This document shows positions 9,187 through 18,660 of a DNA stretch of 64,000 nucleotides, in pieces. Every line of letters starts with the position of its first letter. Within the stretch, counting starts at the first letter, position 1. Source of the stretch: DATJGR01 sp041739525. Lineage in GTDB: Bacteria > Pseudomonadota > Gammaproteobacteria > Pseudomonadales > Azotimanducaceae. A program made the position numbers and the translations under genes. The DNA lies in NCBI GenBank assembly GCA_041739525.1, contig JBGSNQ010000006.1, forward strand, positions 1 through 64,000, read 5' to 3'. The notes beneath the pieces were generated by a model. The model ran no database searches and was not told the DNA's origin. It saw nothing but the letters and a program-made list of their open reading frames with translations.

Positions 9187-11901
9187 TCAAGCTCCTTTGG
9201 CGACGCTGCACGGCGTCGTCGGTTCGAACGGCGGAATTCCCGGCATGCCCACGGGCACGCCGATGCTGTTGCTCGGGAAGTCGTTGCGCATCCGGACCAA
9301 GAGGTTCGCGGTAACACCGCCGATCGTGATGCGCGCCACGCTTTGATCGTCGAAGCCGAGGCGCTGCGCATCGAGCGCGTTGAATACGACGTAGCTCTTC
9401 GCGCTGCGCGCCTGAATCGGACCCGCGAGACTCGACAACTCTTCGGAGCCGAAGTGCTCGTGCAGCGGGATCAGAGTGAGTCCGTTGCCCCTCTGTGCCG
9501 CTGTTGACGAGCCTGTCGGCGAGCCTGTTGGCGAGAAATAGCGAGGCATCGAATGGCCTTTCGCGTGGAACAGGCGCTCGCCGGGATCGCCGCCGCGCAG
9601 CGCACCGCCAACTTCCGTTTGAAACTTGTTCCACGCCTGTGGCGAGTTCCAGCCCGGCGCCCACGCAAACGGCAGGAGTTCCGGCGGACGATCGTCCGGC
9701 CCGGCGCCGCCGTAACCCTCCATCGAGAAGTTCAGCGGCGTGTCGACGTCCTTCGTCGCGCGCGGCTCGTGCACGAACACGATGGCGCGCGCGGCGGTGC
9801 GGCCGGACTGGCGGTGCGGCGCACGTGCAAGACCCATTCCGTGTACGCGAAATTTCACACCAGGTGCCGCTTCCGCAACGCCTTTGAATTGCGGCAGTTC
9901 GGCCTCGAGTTCACCCAGTACATCGTCGAGGTTTTCGGATTCGTCGCGGCCGCCGCTGATGCGGCCGAGCCAGCGCCATGCCTCCAGCGTTTCGATGGAG
10001 CGGTCGTAATACGCTGGATCGAAGTTCTGGAAATAACGCTGCGCGCGGCCTTCCATGTTCACGAGCGTGCCGGTTGCTTCGGCGAAGCTTGCAGAAGGAA
10101 GCACGACTTCCGCTCGGCGTGCGGTTTCCGTCATCTGATGATCGAGCACGATCAGTCGCGCCCGTGTGAGCGGCTCGAGCGCCTTTTGCGGCAGACGACG
10201 CTCGAGGTCGTTTTCGAGTACGACGATCACGGCCTCTTCGCCGCCGATCCGCGCCAGCGAATCTTCCAACGGCGTCGCGCCGAACAGCGCCACACCAAGG
10301 CTGTTGGCCTCCGATACGGCTAGGCTGAGTAACACGGCAGGGTTCTGCTTGTGTAACGCCCACGCGATGTTCGCGGCGGCGTGGATGATGTCGGTGGAGC
10401 CGAGACCGGTGCCCGAGACGATCAGCGGTCGCTTCGCGGCTTTCAGTGCGTTCGCAATGGCGGCAACGTCGGCGTCGCTCGCCGCTGCACCCGGTGCGGC
10501 GCCGTCGATTGCTTTCGCCACGGCGAAGCCGAGCTGCGCGATCGCTTCCGGTGCGAGACGCAGCGCGAGTTTTGCGATGTCGTCGAAACCGGTTGCGGCT
10601 GGCGTCGCGACGAAAATCGGATTGCGTTCGTGCTGCGCAATATCGGCGGCCGACTCGGCCTGCCAGTCCGGTACTTTCTTCTCGCGCGTCATTTCGAACG
10701 ACTTGCCGCGCGCCGCCTGACGCAGCGCGAGCGCAACCCGTGGCGCGGTGGCCAATACGTCTTCACCGAGTACGAGCACTGCGTCGGCGTCGTCGATCGC
10801 GCGGATCGTTGCGGCGGAAACAGGGCCTTCGCGCAGAACCTTCAATACCGCGCTGGTGAGTTCGGCGTCGTGGTGCGTCATGCCGCTCGAGAACGCACCG
10901 GCGCCCACCAAACCGCGCAGGCGGAAATTCGCTTCGAGACTCGCGCGCGGCGAACCGATGCCGACGACAGGCTTGCCTGAAGCCAACAGCTGTCGCACCC
11001 GAGCGACGGCGTCAGCAACTTCCACGGCGTCCAGCGCGCCGTCGCGCTTCACGAGCGGTTTGCGCGGCCTGTCTTTTCGGTTCACATAGCCGTAACCGAA
11101 ACGGCCGCGGTCACAGAGGAAGTAGCCGTTCAGTTCGCCGTTATAGCGATTTTCGATACGTCGCACTTCGCCGTAGCGTTCACCGGGCGAGATGTTGCAG
11201 CCGACCGCGCAACCGGCGCAGATGCTCGGCGCGAACTGCATGTCCCATTTGCGCGCGTAGTGTTCCGAGTGCGTCTTGTCGGTGAACACGCCGGTCGGGC
11301 AGATTTCGGTGAGATTGCCCGAGAATTCGCTTTGCAGCGTGCCGGACTGTTCGCGGCCGAAGTAAACGTGTGCCGCCGATCCGAACACGCCGAAGTCGGT
11401 ACCGCCGGCGTAGTCGTTGTAGAAACGGGTGCATCGATAACACGCGATACAACGATTCATCTCGTGCGCGACGAACGGGCCGAGATCCTGGTTGAGGTGC
11501 GTGCGCTTCGTGAAGTGGTATTGGCGTCGGTAGTGGCCGGTCATCACCGTCATGTCCTGCAGATGACAGTGGCCGCCTTCCTCGCACACCGGACAGTCGT
11601 GCGGATGGTTCGTCATCATCAAGCTGATGATGCCTTCGCGAAACTCCTTCGACTCCGGATCGGCAACGGTGATGCGCGTGTTGTCGGCGGCCGGCGTCAT
11701 GCACGCCATGACCAGGCGGCCGACTTTGTCGTTCTCGTCGCGATAGATCTTCACCGCGCACTGGCGGCACGCACCGACGCTGCCGAGCGCGGGATGCCAG
11801 CAGAAGTAGGGCAGGTCGACTCCGCGGCTCAAGCACGCCTGCAGCAGATTGTCTGACGGGTCGACTTCGAACTGCTTGCCGTCTACGTGAATGATCGCCA
11901 T
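9187..11901 (-). CDS. nuoG: NADH-quinone oxidoreductase subunit G (NuoG), with N7 cluster site
   Basis: Largest peripheral-arm subunit, 904 residues, belonging to the molybdopterin oxidoreductase fold but redox-active only through its clusters. Visible sites: the 2Fe-2S N1b set (Cys34, Cys45, Cys48 and the Cys in ACMTP), the H-CPVC-x5-C set for N5, the CIACYRC...CPTG set for N4, and a CAGCAVGC motif followed after exactly 27 residues by Cys. That last pattern is the extra N7 site known from E. coli and Thermus NuoG. The C-terminal part contains a short 12-base tandem duplication (about 9509-9532) encoding SPTGSPTG, outside any conserved motif. Confidence 0.97.
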   Translation of the reverse strand: MAIIHVDGKQFEVDPSDNLLQACLSRGVDLPYFCWHPALGSVGACRQCAVKIYRDENDKVGRLVMACMTPAADNTRITVADPESKEFREGIISLMMTNHPHDCPVCEEGGHCHLQDMTVMTGHYRRQYHFTKRTHLNQDLGPFVAHEMNRCIACYRCTRFYNDYAGGTDFGVFGSAAHVYFGREQSGTLQSEFSGNLTEICPTGVFTDKTHSEHYARKWDMQFAPSICAGCAVGCNISPGERYGEVRRIENRYNGELNGYFLCDRGRFGYGYVNRKDRPRKPLVKRDGALDAVEVADAVARVRQLLASGKPVVGIGSPRASLEANFRLRGLVGAGAFSSGMTHHDAELTSAVLKVLREGPVSAATIRAIDDADAVLVLGEDVLATAPRVALALRQAARGKSFEMTREKKVPDWQAESAADIAQHERNPIFVATPAATGFDDIAKLALRLAPEAIAQLGFAVAKAIDGAAPGAAASDADVAAIANALKAAKRPLIVSGTGLGSTDIIHAAANIAWALHKQNPAVLLSLAVSEANSLGVALFGATPLEDSLARIGGEEAVIVVLENDLERRLPQKALEPLTRARLIVLDHQMTETARRAEVVLPSASFAEATGTLVNMEGRAQRYFQNFDPAYYDRSIETLEAWRWLGRISGGRDESENLDDVLGELEAELPQFKGVAEAAPGVKFRVHGMGLARAPHRQSGRTAARAIVFVHEPRATKDVDTPLNFSMEGYGGAGPDDRPPELLPFAWAPGWNSPQAWNKFQTEVGGALRGGDPGERLFHAKGHSMPRYFSPTGSPTGSSTAAQRGNGLTLIPLHEHFGSEELSSLAGPIQARSAKSYVVFNALDAQRLGFDDQSVARITIGGVTANLLVRMRNDFPSNSIGVPVGMPGIPPFEPTTPCSVAKGA

Positions 11902-11940
11902 AAATTCTCTCAGGCCGGATTGACCGCGGCCGTCAGTGTT

Positions 11941-13254
11941 TCAAGCTGTTTTTGCTGCTGTTGCGCCCACAGGTGCGAGCCCCGCTTCGAATTCCGCGCG
12001 AAAGAACTTCAGCGCGGACTGCAGCGGCTCCATTGCGCCGGGTGCATGCGGGCAGAACGTTTTGCCCGGGCCGAGCCAGCGGGTCAGTTTGCTCAATACC
12101 TCGATGTCTTCGGCCTGTCCGCGTCCTGCTTCGATCGCCTGCAGGATCTTCACACTCCACGGCAGACCGTCGCGGCACGGCGTGCACCAGCCGCACGACT
12201 CGCGCGCGAAGAACTCTTCGAGATTGCGCACCGCCGACACCATGCTCTGGTTGTCTGCAACGACCGTGATGAGTCCCGTGCCCATGCGCGACCCGGCCTT
12301 CTGAATCGTTTCGTAATCCATCGCGAGGTCGAGATGTTCAGGCAACAGAAAGTCGGTGGAGCCGCCGCCGGGAAGCCACGCTTTCAGGTTGCGTCCGTCC
12401 TTCATGCCACCCGCGTGCACTTCGAGTATCTCGCGCGCCGTAGTGCCGATCGGCAGCTCCCAACAACCCGGCTTGGTCGCACGCCCCGAGCAGCCATAGA
12501 TCTTCGTGCCGCTATCCGAACTTTTGCCTTCAGATAGATTCTTGAACCAGTCGGCGCCGTTCGTGAGGATGTGCGGCAGGTTCGACAGCGTTTCCACGTT
12601 ATTGACGATCGTCGGCCGACCCCACAACCCTGCAACCTGCGGGAACGGCGGTTTGGCGCGCGGTTTGGCGCGTCGCCCCTCGAGAGAATTGATCAGGGCC
12701 GTTTCTTCGCCGCAGATGTAGCGGCCGGCACCGGTGTGAACGTAGAGCTCGAAGCTCCACGGGCCGCCGAGAATGTTCGCGCCGACGAGACCGGCTGCGC
12801 GCGCTTCGTTGAGTGCTGCATTCAGGCGCTTCTCGGCGGTGATGTATTCGCCGCGCAGGAAGATGTAGCCGGTGGTGGCCTGAATGGCGTATGCGGCGAT
12901 CAACATCGCTTCGATCAGTTGATGCGGCACCTGCTCCATCAGCAGACGGTCTTTGAACGTGCCCGGTTCCATTTCGTCGGCGTTGCACACCATGTACTTC
13001 GCACCGGCGTCCGGACCCATCGGGATCAGGCTCCACTTCACACCGGTGGGAAATCCAGCACCGCCGCGGCCACGCAGGTTCGATGCTTTGACGACTGCCT
13101 GTACGTCTGCAGGTTGTTGCGTCACCGCTTTGCGAAACGCAGCGTAGCCGCCTTCGGCCTGGTATCCGGCGAAGTCGAGCGGCCCGGCGGCGCGGTCGAT
13201 CAGACGCGTCAGCGGACGGATGTACTTCGGATCGGCGGCGCTGCGCAACGTCAT
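11941..13254 (-). CDS. nuoF: NADH-quinone oxidoreductase subunit F (NuoF)
   Basis: NADH-binding flavoprotein subunit: it oxidises NADH with FMN and passes electrons to cluster N3. The glycine-rich GRGGAGFPTG motif (residues 62-71) and the N3 ligands Cys354, Cys357, Cys360 and Cys401 are intact. The length is 437 residues. The frame is open upstream, but the ATG at 13254 overlaps the nuoE stop (ATGA) and gives the usual N-terminus. A 12-base tandem repeat encodes the AKPRAKP turn near residues 196-202 and appears harmless. A 39-base gap precedes nuoG. Confidence 0.97.
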   Translation of the reverse strand: MTLRSAADPKYIRPLTRLIDRAAGPLDFAGYQAEGGYAAFRKAVTQQPADVQAVVKASNLRGRGGAGFPTGVKWSLIPMGPDAGAKYMVCNADEMEPGTFKDRLLMEQVPHQLIEAMLIAAYAIQATTGYIFLRGEYITAEKRLNAALNEARAAGLVGANILGGPWSFELYVHTGAGRYICGEETALINSLEGRRAKPRAKPPFPQVAGLWGRPTIVNNVETLSNLPHILTNGADWFKNLSEGKSSDSGTKIYGCSGRATKPGCWELPIGTTAREILEVHAGGMKDGRNLKAWLPGGGSTDFLLPEHLDLAMDYETIQKAGSRMGTGLITVVADNQSMVSAVRNLEEFFARESCGWCTPCRDGLPWSVKILQAIEAGRGQAEDIEVLSKLTRWLGPGKTFCPHAPGAMEPLQSALKFFRAEFEAGLAPVGATAAKTA

Positions 13255-13766
13255 ACGTATGGCTCCAGCAATTTTTCGACGTGCGCCGGCTCCACGGGGC
13301 CGTGCAGGTCGTCGTCGATCATCAGACACGGGCCGCGATCGCAGGCACCGAGACAACAGATCGGCAACAGTGTGAAGCGGCCGTCTCGGGTCGTTTCGCC
13401 GTAGCGAATGCCGAGCGTGGCTGACAGTGCATCGCGCAACTCGTCGTAGCCGGTCAGGTGGCACGCGATGCTGTCGCACACCTTGATCACGTGACGGCCG
13501 ACGGGATGACGGAAGATGAGGCTATAGAAGGTGGCCACGCCTTCGAGATCGGCCGCAGAAATACCGAGCATCGCCGCGACCGGCGCAATCGCACCGTCGG
13601 GTACCCAGCCGCGGTGCTTCTGCACCACTTTCAGTGCTTCGATGCTTGCGGCGCGTGCATCGGGATAGTGGCTGATCTCGTGTTCGATCTCGTGCCGCTC
13701 GCTGTCGCTCAACACGAACGAAGGCGGCGACCGCGGATCGACGATCTTCAAAATGCTCTCGGTCAT
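13251..13766 (-). CDS. nuoE: NADH-quinone oxidoreductase subunit E (NuoE)
   Basis: Thioredoxin-fold subunit carrying the off-path 2Fe-2S cluster N1a next to FMN. It has 171 residues with ligands Cys97, Cys102, Cys138 and Cys142, in the family patterns C-x4-C and CLGAC. Start chosen at the ATG that overlaps the nuoCD stop; the open frame further upstream is antisense-like extension inside nuoCD. It ends in an ATGA overlap with nuoF. Confidence 0.96.
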   Translation of the reverse strand: MTESILKIVDPRSPPSFVLSDSERHEIEHEISHYPDARAASIEALKVVQKHRGWVPDGAIAPVAAMLGISAADLEGVATFYSLIFRHPVGRHVIKVCDSIACHLTGYDELRDALSATLGIRYGETTRDGRFTLLPICCLGACDRGPCLMIDDDLHGPVEPAHVEKLLEPYV

Positions 13767-15532
13767 CGGTCGACATCCGACATTACAAAGTCGATGGAGG
13801 CGATGTACGCGATCAGATCGGGCACCATCTGGCCGCGAATCACGCTCGGAATCTGTTGCAGGTGCGCGAAGCTCGGGGTGCGCAGCCGCGTGCGGTAACT
13901 CATCGTGCTGCCGTCGCTGATCATGGAATAGCCTGCGATTCCTTTGGTGGCTTCGATCATCTGCATCGTTTCGCCCGGCGGCATCACCGGCCCCCACGAC
14001 ACGCCGAGGAAGTGCGGAATCAACGAATCGATGTCGCGCAGCGTTCGATCTTTGGGTGGGGGCGTGGTCAGCGGATGGTCGGCTTTGTACGGACCCGACG
14101 GCATGTTGTTCAGGCACTGCTCGATGATGCGCAGCGACTGGTGCATCTCTTCCTCGCGCACCAGCGTACGGTCGTATACGTCGCCGCGGCTGCCGGTGGG
14201 AATCTCGAAGTCGAAGTTCTCGTAGCCGGAGTACGGTCGCGCCTTGCGCAGGTCATACGCGCAGCCGGTTGCGCGTAATCCGGCGCCGGTGATACCCCAC
14301 TCGAGCGCGTCCGCGGTGTTGTATGCGGCGACGTCGCGCGATCGGGCGACCACGATCGAGTTCTTCAGAATCGACTTGCGATAGTCGTGCAGCCGCTTCG
14401 GCATCCAGTCGAGGAATTCGCGAACCAGTCTTTCCCAGCCGACCGGAAGATCGTGCGCGACGCCGCCGATGCGGAACCACGCTGGGTGCATACGGAAACC
14501 GGTGATTGCCTCGATGATGTCGTAGCCTTTCTGGCGATCGACGAACGTGATGAACACCGGCGTCATCGCGCCGACGTCCTGGAAGAAGGTGCCGTAGTAG
14601 AGCAGGTGCGACAGGATGCGGAAGATCTCGCACAGCATCACGCGAATGGTCTTCACGCGATCGGGCACTTCGATGCCCGCGAGCTTCTCGAGTGCGAGCA
14701 CGTACGGCAGGTTGTTCATCACGCCGCCCAGATAGTCGACGCGATCGGTGTAGGGAATGTAGCTGTGCCACGACTGCCGCTCGCCCATCTTCTCGGCGCC
14801 GCGGTGGTGGTAGCCGATGTCGGGCACGCAGTCGACGATCTCTTCGCCGTCGAGCTGCAGCACGATGCGGAAGGCACCGTGCGCCGAGGGATGGTTCGGC
14901 CCGAGGTTGAGGAACATGTAGTCGTGGTCGTCGGTCGCGCGGCGCATGCCCCATTCTTCGGGCTGGAAGCGCAGTGCTTCCTGTTCCTGATCCTGCCGCA
15001 ACGCATCGAGCTGGAACGGATCGAACTCGGTGGCGCGCGCCGGATATTCCTTGCGCAGCGGGTGGCCCTTCCACGTCGGCGGCAACAGGATGCGCCGCAT
15101 GTGTGGATGACCGTCGAACGTGATGCCGAACAGATCCCACACTTCGCGCTCGTACCAGTTCGCGTTGACGAAGATCGGCACGATCGACTTGATCGATGGA
15201 AACTCGCCGCGCAGCGCGACTTTCACGCGGATGTCTTCGTTGCGTTCGATCGACAGCAGGTGGTAGATCACCGTGAAATCGGCGGCGGGGAGACCTTCGC
15301 GATGTCGGCGAACGCGCTCGTCCACGGCCGTTAGATCGAACAGCATCCGATAGGGTCGCGAAATCTCGTTCTTCAGATAGCGCAGTACTTCGTGCACGCG
15401 CGCGGCGGGTACCCACACCGTCGCAACACGATCGGCGGTCTCCTGCGCGGCTAAACCCGCGTCACCGAATCGCGCGAACAGATCGCGGAGAGCCGGCTGC
15501 GACGGCACTACTGAGGTTGCTATCGCGCTCAC
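13763..15532 (-). CDS. nuoCD: fused NADH-quinone oxidoreductase subunits C and D (NuoCD)
   Basis: A single 589-residue polypeptide: residues 1 to about 185 are NuoC (30-kDa subunit, with the YEREVWDLFGITFDGHPHMRR region) and about 205-589 are NuoD (49-kDa subunit, beginning DYMFLNLGPNHPSAHGAFR). NuoD forms the quinone-reduction site with NuoB. The fusion is typical of Gammaproteobacteria such as E. coli and is one basis for the taxonomic reading. Start is GTG at 15532, overlapping the nuoB stop in a GTGA junction. The frame is open 36 codons further upstream, but that part is antisense nuoB-frame sequence without homology. Confidence 0.97.
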   Translation of the reverse strand: MSAIATSVVPSQPALRDLFARFGDAGLAAQETADRVATVWVPAARVHEVLRYLKNEISRPYRMLFDLTAVDERVRRHREGLPAADFTVIYHLLSIERNEDIRVKVALRGEFPSIKSIVPIFVNANWYEREVWDLFGITFDGHPHMRRILLPPTWKGHPLRKEYPARATEFDPFQLDALRQDQEQEALRFQPEEWGMRRATDDHDYMFLNLGPNHPSAHGAFRIVLQLDGEEIVDCVPDIGYHHRGAEKMGERQSWHSYIPYTDRVDYLGGVMNNLPYVLALEKLAGIEVPDRVKTIRVMLCEIFRILSHLLYYGTFFQDVGAMTPVFITFVDRQKGYDIIEAITGFRMHPAWFRIGGVAHDLPVGWERLVREFLDWMPKRLHDYRKSILKNSIVVARSRDVAAYNTADALEWGITGAGLRATGCAYDLRKARPYSGYENFDFEIPTGSRGDVYDRTLVREEEMHQSLRIIEQCLNNMPSGPYKADHPLTTPPPKDRTLRDIDSLIPHFLGVSWGPVMPPGETMQMIEATKGIAGYSMISDGSTMSYRTRLRTPSFAHLQQIPSVIRGQMVPDLIAYIASIDFVMSDVDR

Positions 15533-16200
15533 ACGGCATCCGGGCTGCGAAGCGTGGTCTGTGCCTGACGCGCAACGAACTTCACGTCGCGTTGTGCCGG
15601 CATGTTCGGCCGATAAATACCCTGGTCGCCAACGATCCACGATAGCGGTCGCTGTTCGTGGCCGATCGAGTCCTGCAATAGCATCAAGCCCTGCAGAAAC
15701 GCTTCAGGCCGTGGCGGACAACCCGGGATGTAGACGTCGACTGGCAGAAATTTGTCCACACCCTGAACCACCGAGTAGATGTCATACATGCCACCGGAGT
15801 TGGCGCACGCACCCATGGAGATCACCCATTTCGGTTCGAGCAGTTGCTCGTAAAGACGCTGCACTACCGGCGCCATCTTCGTGAAACAGGTGCCTGCGAT
15901 GACCATGAGGTCGGCCTGCCGCGGCGATGCGCGAATGATCTCCGAGCCGAACCGCGCGATGTCGTGCGCCGAAGTGAATGCCGTGGCCATTTCGACGTAG
16001 CAGCACGAGAGGCCGAAGTTGAACGGATAAATCGAATTCTTGCGGCCCCAGTTCACGAGTTCCTGCAGCTTCGCCGTGAACACGCTGCGCTTGACCTGTT
16101 CTTCCGTGAACACTTCGGCACCGGGCTGTGTGTAGTCCTTCGTCAGCGGCGAGACGCCGGTAGGACGGTTCGGGTCGATGCGCGTGAACGTGTACTTCAT
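15529..16200 (-). CDS. nuoB: NADH-quinone oxidoreductase subunit B (NuoB)
   Basis: Carries the terminal cluster N2 that reduces quinone. The tandem cysteines Cys66-Cys67 (GLSCCYVEM), Cys132 (GACANSGG) and Cys161 (GCPPRPEA) are all present. It has 223 residues, close to E. coli NuoB (220). ATG start overlaps the nuoA stop. Catalytically complete. Confidence 0.97.
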   Translation of the reverse strand: MKYTFTRIDPNRPTGVSPLTKDYTQPGAEVFTEEQVKRSVFTAKLQELVNWGRKNSIYPFNFGLSCCYVEMATAFTSAHDIARFGSEIIRASPRQADLMVIAGTCFTKMAPVVQRLYEQLLEPKWVISMGACANSGGMYDIYSVVQGVDKFLPVDVYIPGCPPRPEAFLQGLMLLQDSIGHEQRPLSWIVGDQGIYRPNMPAQRDVKFVARQAQTTLRSPDAV

Positions 16201-16634
16201 GAGGCTCGCTGCGTGAGTGGGGCGGACGAATCTTCCGGCCGCTTCAGTGCGGATCTACGGCGGCGCGCTTCCGGCGCCCAATCCAGCGCGCCGATTCGCG
16301 CGAGGTAGAAAAGGCTGACGACGAGGATTGCGATGAATGTGAACGCCTCGGCGAAACCGGCCCAACCGGACTCGCGAACGGAGATCGCCCACGCGTAAAG
16401 GAACAAGGCTTCCACGTCGAAAATCACGAAGAACACCGCAACCAGATAGAACTTCGCGGACAGTCTCAATCGTTCGGGTGATGCAGAGACCACACCGGAT
16501 TCGAACGGTTCATTGCGCGCGCGCGCGCCGCTCTTTCCGCCGAGCAATGCCGACAGACCGATCATGATGCCGCACAAAATGAACGTCGCGACTACGTATA
16601 GGGCAAGTGACCAGAATTCGGGTGACGTCGTCAT
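16197..16634 (-). CDS. nuoA: NADH-quinone oxidoreductase subunit A (NuoA)
   Basis: First gene of the nuo operon: three-helix membrane subunit at the junction with the peripheral arm. The 145 residues include the conserved RNEPFESGV loop (about 55-63) and FVIFDVEALFLYAWA with the Asp and Glu that line the quinone entry region. The strong ribosome site AAGGAGAGGGG lies about 6 bases upstream of the ATG. The 202 bases between it and the DUF1232 gene must hold the operon promoter; I could not single out a convincing -35/-10 pair there. Confidence 0.96.
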   Translation of the reverse strand: MTTSPEFWSLALYVVATFILCGIMIGLSALLGGKSGARARNEPFESGVVSASPERLRLSAKFYLVAVFFVIFDVEALFLYAWAISVRESGWAGFAEAFTFIAILVVSLFYLARIGALDWAPEARRRRSALKRPEDSSAPLTQRAS

Positions 16635-16836
16635 CTGCGTCCCCTCTCCTTGCTTGTTGGAGCTTTACAGGGGTGAACGCGTTGAACTTGCCAGCAGCCG
16701 CTCCGGTGACGGAACCCGGAACGGGTCGTGGCTACGCACCCGTGCGGAGCGCATTGTACAGAGTTGAGTGCGGAGCGGCATGGGTGGGAGTACCGATGCC
16801 ACTCGATAAAAGCAGGGCCGCTTGAAAAAGCTCAGG

Positions 16837-17391
16837 TCAGAAGAAGGAGCGCCCGAGACGCGATTCCCACAAAGTGGTACGCCGACGGCGCATGCGATCG
16901 TGCAGTTGCGCGCGACGCGTACGCAGCCACTGATCGGGCGACAACGGATCGACCGATTTGCCGCGGCGCTTCTCTTCGGCGTCGCGGAATTTGCAGAAGT
17001 CCTGGTAGGCCTCTATGTCGTGCCGCAATTCCTGGCAGGCGAGATCGATGACGACTGCATCATCGAGGAAACCGAACCCGGGCACGTCGTCGGGGATGAT
17101 GTCGTGGGGGTCCGCGAAGTAGGCGAGGGCATTGGTAATGCGTGCGCGGTCGCCGCCCGACAATTCCCAGACTTTGTCTCCCAGCATCTGCACGAGCAGA
17201 TCGAGCTTATCGAGCCGTTCGCGGATGAAATCGGCGACTTCGACCTTGCCCGCATCTTTCAGCGACTCCTGGGCGGCACGGATGATGTCCGCTTCGCCCA
17301 GCGACGAGGCGTTCGCCTTCGCCTTGTTCACGACGTCGCCCAAATGGACGAGGTCCCGATCGGTCAGCTGAAATGTGATCGTGAGTGGCAT
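16837..17391 (-). CDS. YkvA/DUF1232-domain protein
   Basis: Predicted 184-residue protein of unknown role. The middle, about residues 80-125, shows the DUF1232 pattern (ALAYFADPHDIIPDDVPGFG followed by DDAVVIDLAC), a short helical hairpin usually found in membrane-linked proteins. The N-terminal 75 residues are charged and helical; the C-terminus is Arg-rich. Start at the ATG with GGGGAG about 6 bases upstream; the longer open frame lacks a ribosome site. It follows the TPR gene by 26 bases on the same strand, so it may be the last gene of the TonB operon. Confidence 0.75.
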   Translation of the reverse strand: MPLTITFQLTDRDLVHLGDVVNKAKANASSLGEADIIRAAQESLKDAGKVEVADFIRERLDKLDLLVQMLGDKVWELSGGDRARITNALAYFADPHDIIPDDVPGFGFLDDAVVIDLACQELRHDIEAYQDFCKFRDAEEKRRGKSVDPLSPDQWLRTRRAQLHDRMRRRRTTLWESRLGRSFF

Positions 17392-17417
17392 GTGCTCCCC
17401 TGTGTGCAGAGCTCTGA

Positions 17418-18659
17418 CTAGGACGAGCTGCCGGCGTCGATGTGCTTGATCCAGGCTTGGGCCTGAACCTTCTGCTTTTCGCGAGTGGCCGCTTTCTCGA
17501 ACCAGGTACGCGCTTCTTTTGGTTTGTCGTTGCTGTAGAGGGCGATGCCCATCAACAGCTGAGTGTTGCCGGTGTCCTTCAGACCGCCCTTGGAGAGGGC
17601 TTTCTGCAGGGCCTCCGCCGCACCGGCCCATTCCTGCCGTTGCAGCTGTACCTCGGCGAGACGGACGTAGGTGTCGCCGTTGCTGTGCATTTCACCGGCT
17701 TTCATCAGCGGCGCTACCGATTTTTTGTAATCACGCGCCTCGATCCAGGAGAAGGCTAGACGCTCATACGCTTTCTCGTCGCCTTTGATCGAGCCCTTGG
17801 CGATGAACTTCTCGAGGTTGGTGGCGGCCCGGTGCGGGATGCCAACGTACGCTTCGAGGTCGGTCAGCGGACGCAGATCGGAATCGGTGGTCAGCAATCC
17901 GGCCATGTTCGCGATTTCGAGCACTGCCAGCGAGTCGTCGTAACGCTCGAGCTGACGGTTCACCGCGGAGAGTTGAACCCAGTAATTCTTCTTCGACGGA
18001 TCCGCTATCACGAGCTGTTTCAGGATCGGGATTGCTTCCTGGTACTGTTCCTTCTCGATGCGCAGCGCCAGCAGCAGCTGTAGCCAGCTTTCGCGTGGCG
18101 TCTCGGACAGGTCGACCGCTTTCTGAGCAGGGGCGAGCGCCTGGTCGGGCTTCTTCAATTGGTAATACGCGACCGCGAGCAGGTAGTAGGCGGTCGAGTT
18201 CGGATTGACGGCGGTGGCGAACCACTCGTTCAACGCGTTGATGCCTTCCTGCCACTTCTCCTGCGCGATGAACATCTGCGCGATCTGGTAGCGCGCTTCC
18301 TGGATCTCTTCGTCGTTGAGTCCGCCCGATGCGATGGCGCCCTGCATGTTCTTGCGAACGCCGTCGTAGTCATTCTGCGCACCGGCGATCGAAGCCTTGA
18401 TCTGATAGACCCGGCTCTGTTCGTACGGGCTCAGCTTCTCCATGTTCATCTTGTCGAGGATCGCCTTCGCATCGGGGTACTTCTGCGCATTCAGCGCCTC
18501 GATCGCTTCGTTCAGCTTCTTGCCCGTGCTGACGTCGATCGGCGGCGCTTCGCGCTTGCCGCTTTTTTCCTCTGCCGCGAATGCAGAGTCCTGCAGGGCG
18601 ACGAGGCTGAACGAACCAAGCGCCACCAATCCAACCGCGAGTGCAATAGTAGGACGCAC
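17418..18659 (-). CDS. TPR-repeat periplasmic protein of the TonB (Ttp) operon
   Basis: A 413-residue protein with a signal peptide (about residues 1-28, ending AFA-AE) and a series of degenerate tetratricopeptide repeats from about residue 45 to 400, so probably a periplasmic scaffold. In Vibrio TonB2-type clusters a TPR protein (TtpB-like) is encoded directly after tonB, and the same order is found here. The GTG start sits 2 bases before the tonB stop region on the minus strand. Partner proteins are inferred from context. Confidence 0.8.
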   Translation of the reverse strand: MRPTIALAVGLVALGSFSLVALQDSAFAAEEKSGKREAPPIDVSTGKKLNEAIEALNAQKYPDAKAILDKMNMEKLSPYEQSRVYQIKASIAGAQNDYDGVRKNMQGAIASGGLNDEEIQEARYQIAQMFIAQEKWQEGINALNEWFATAVNPNSTAYYLLAVAYYQLKKPDQALAPAQKAVDLSETPRESWLQLLLALRIEKEQYQEAIPILKQLVIADPSKKNYWVQLSAVNRQLERYDDSLAVLEIANMAGLLTTDSDLRPLTDLEAYVGIPHRAATNLEKFIAKGSIKGDEKAYERLAFSWIEARDYKKSVAPLMKAGEMHSNGDTYVRLAEVQLQRQEWAGAAEALQKALSKGGLKDTGNTQLLMGIALYSNDKPKEARTWFEKAATREKQKVQAQAWIKHIDAGSSS

Positions 18660-18660
18660 G

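Noticed and set aside
16635..16836. tRNA gene upstream of nuoA
   Set aside because: No cloverleaf or acceptor-stem pattern could be built in either strand.
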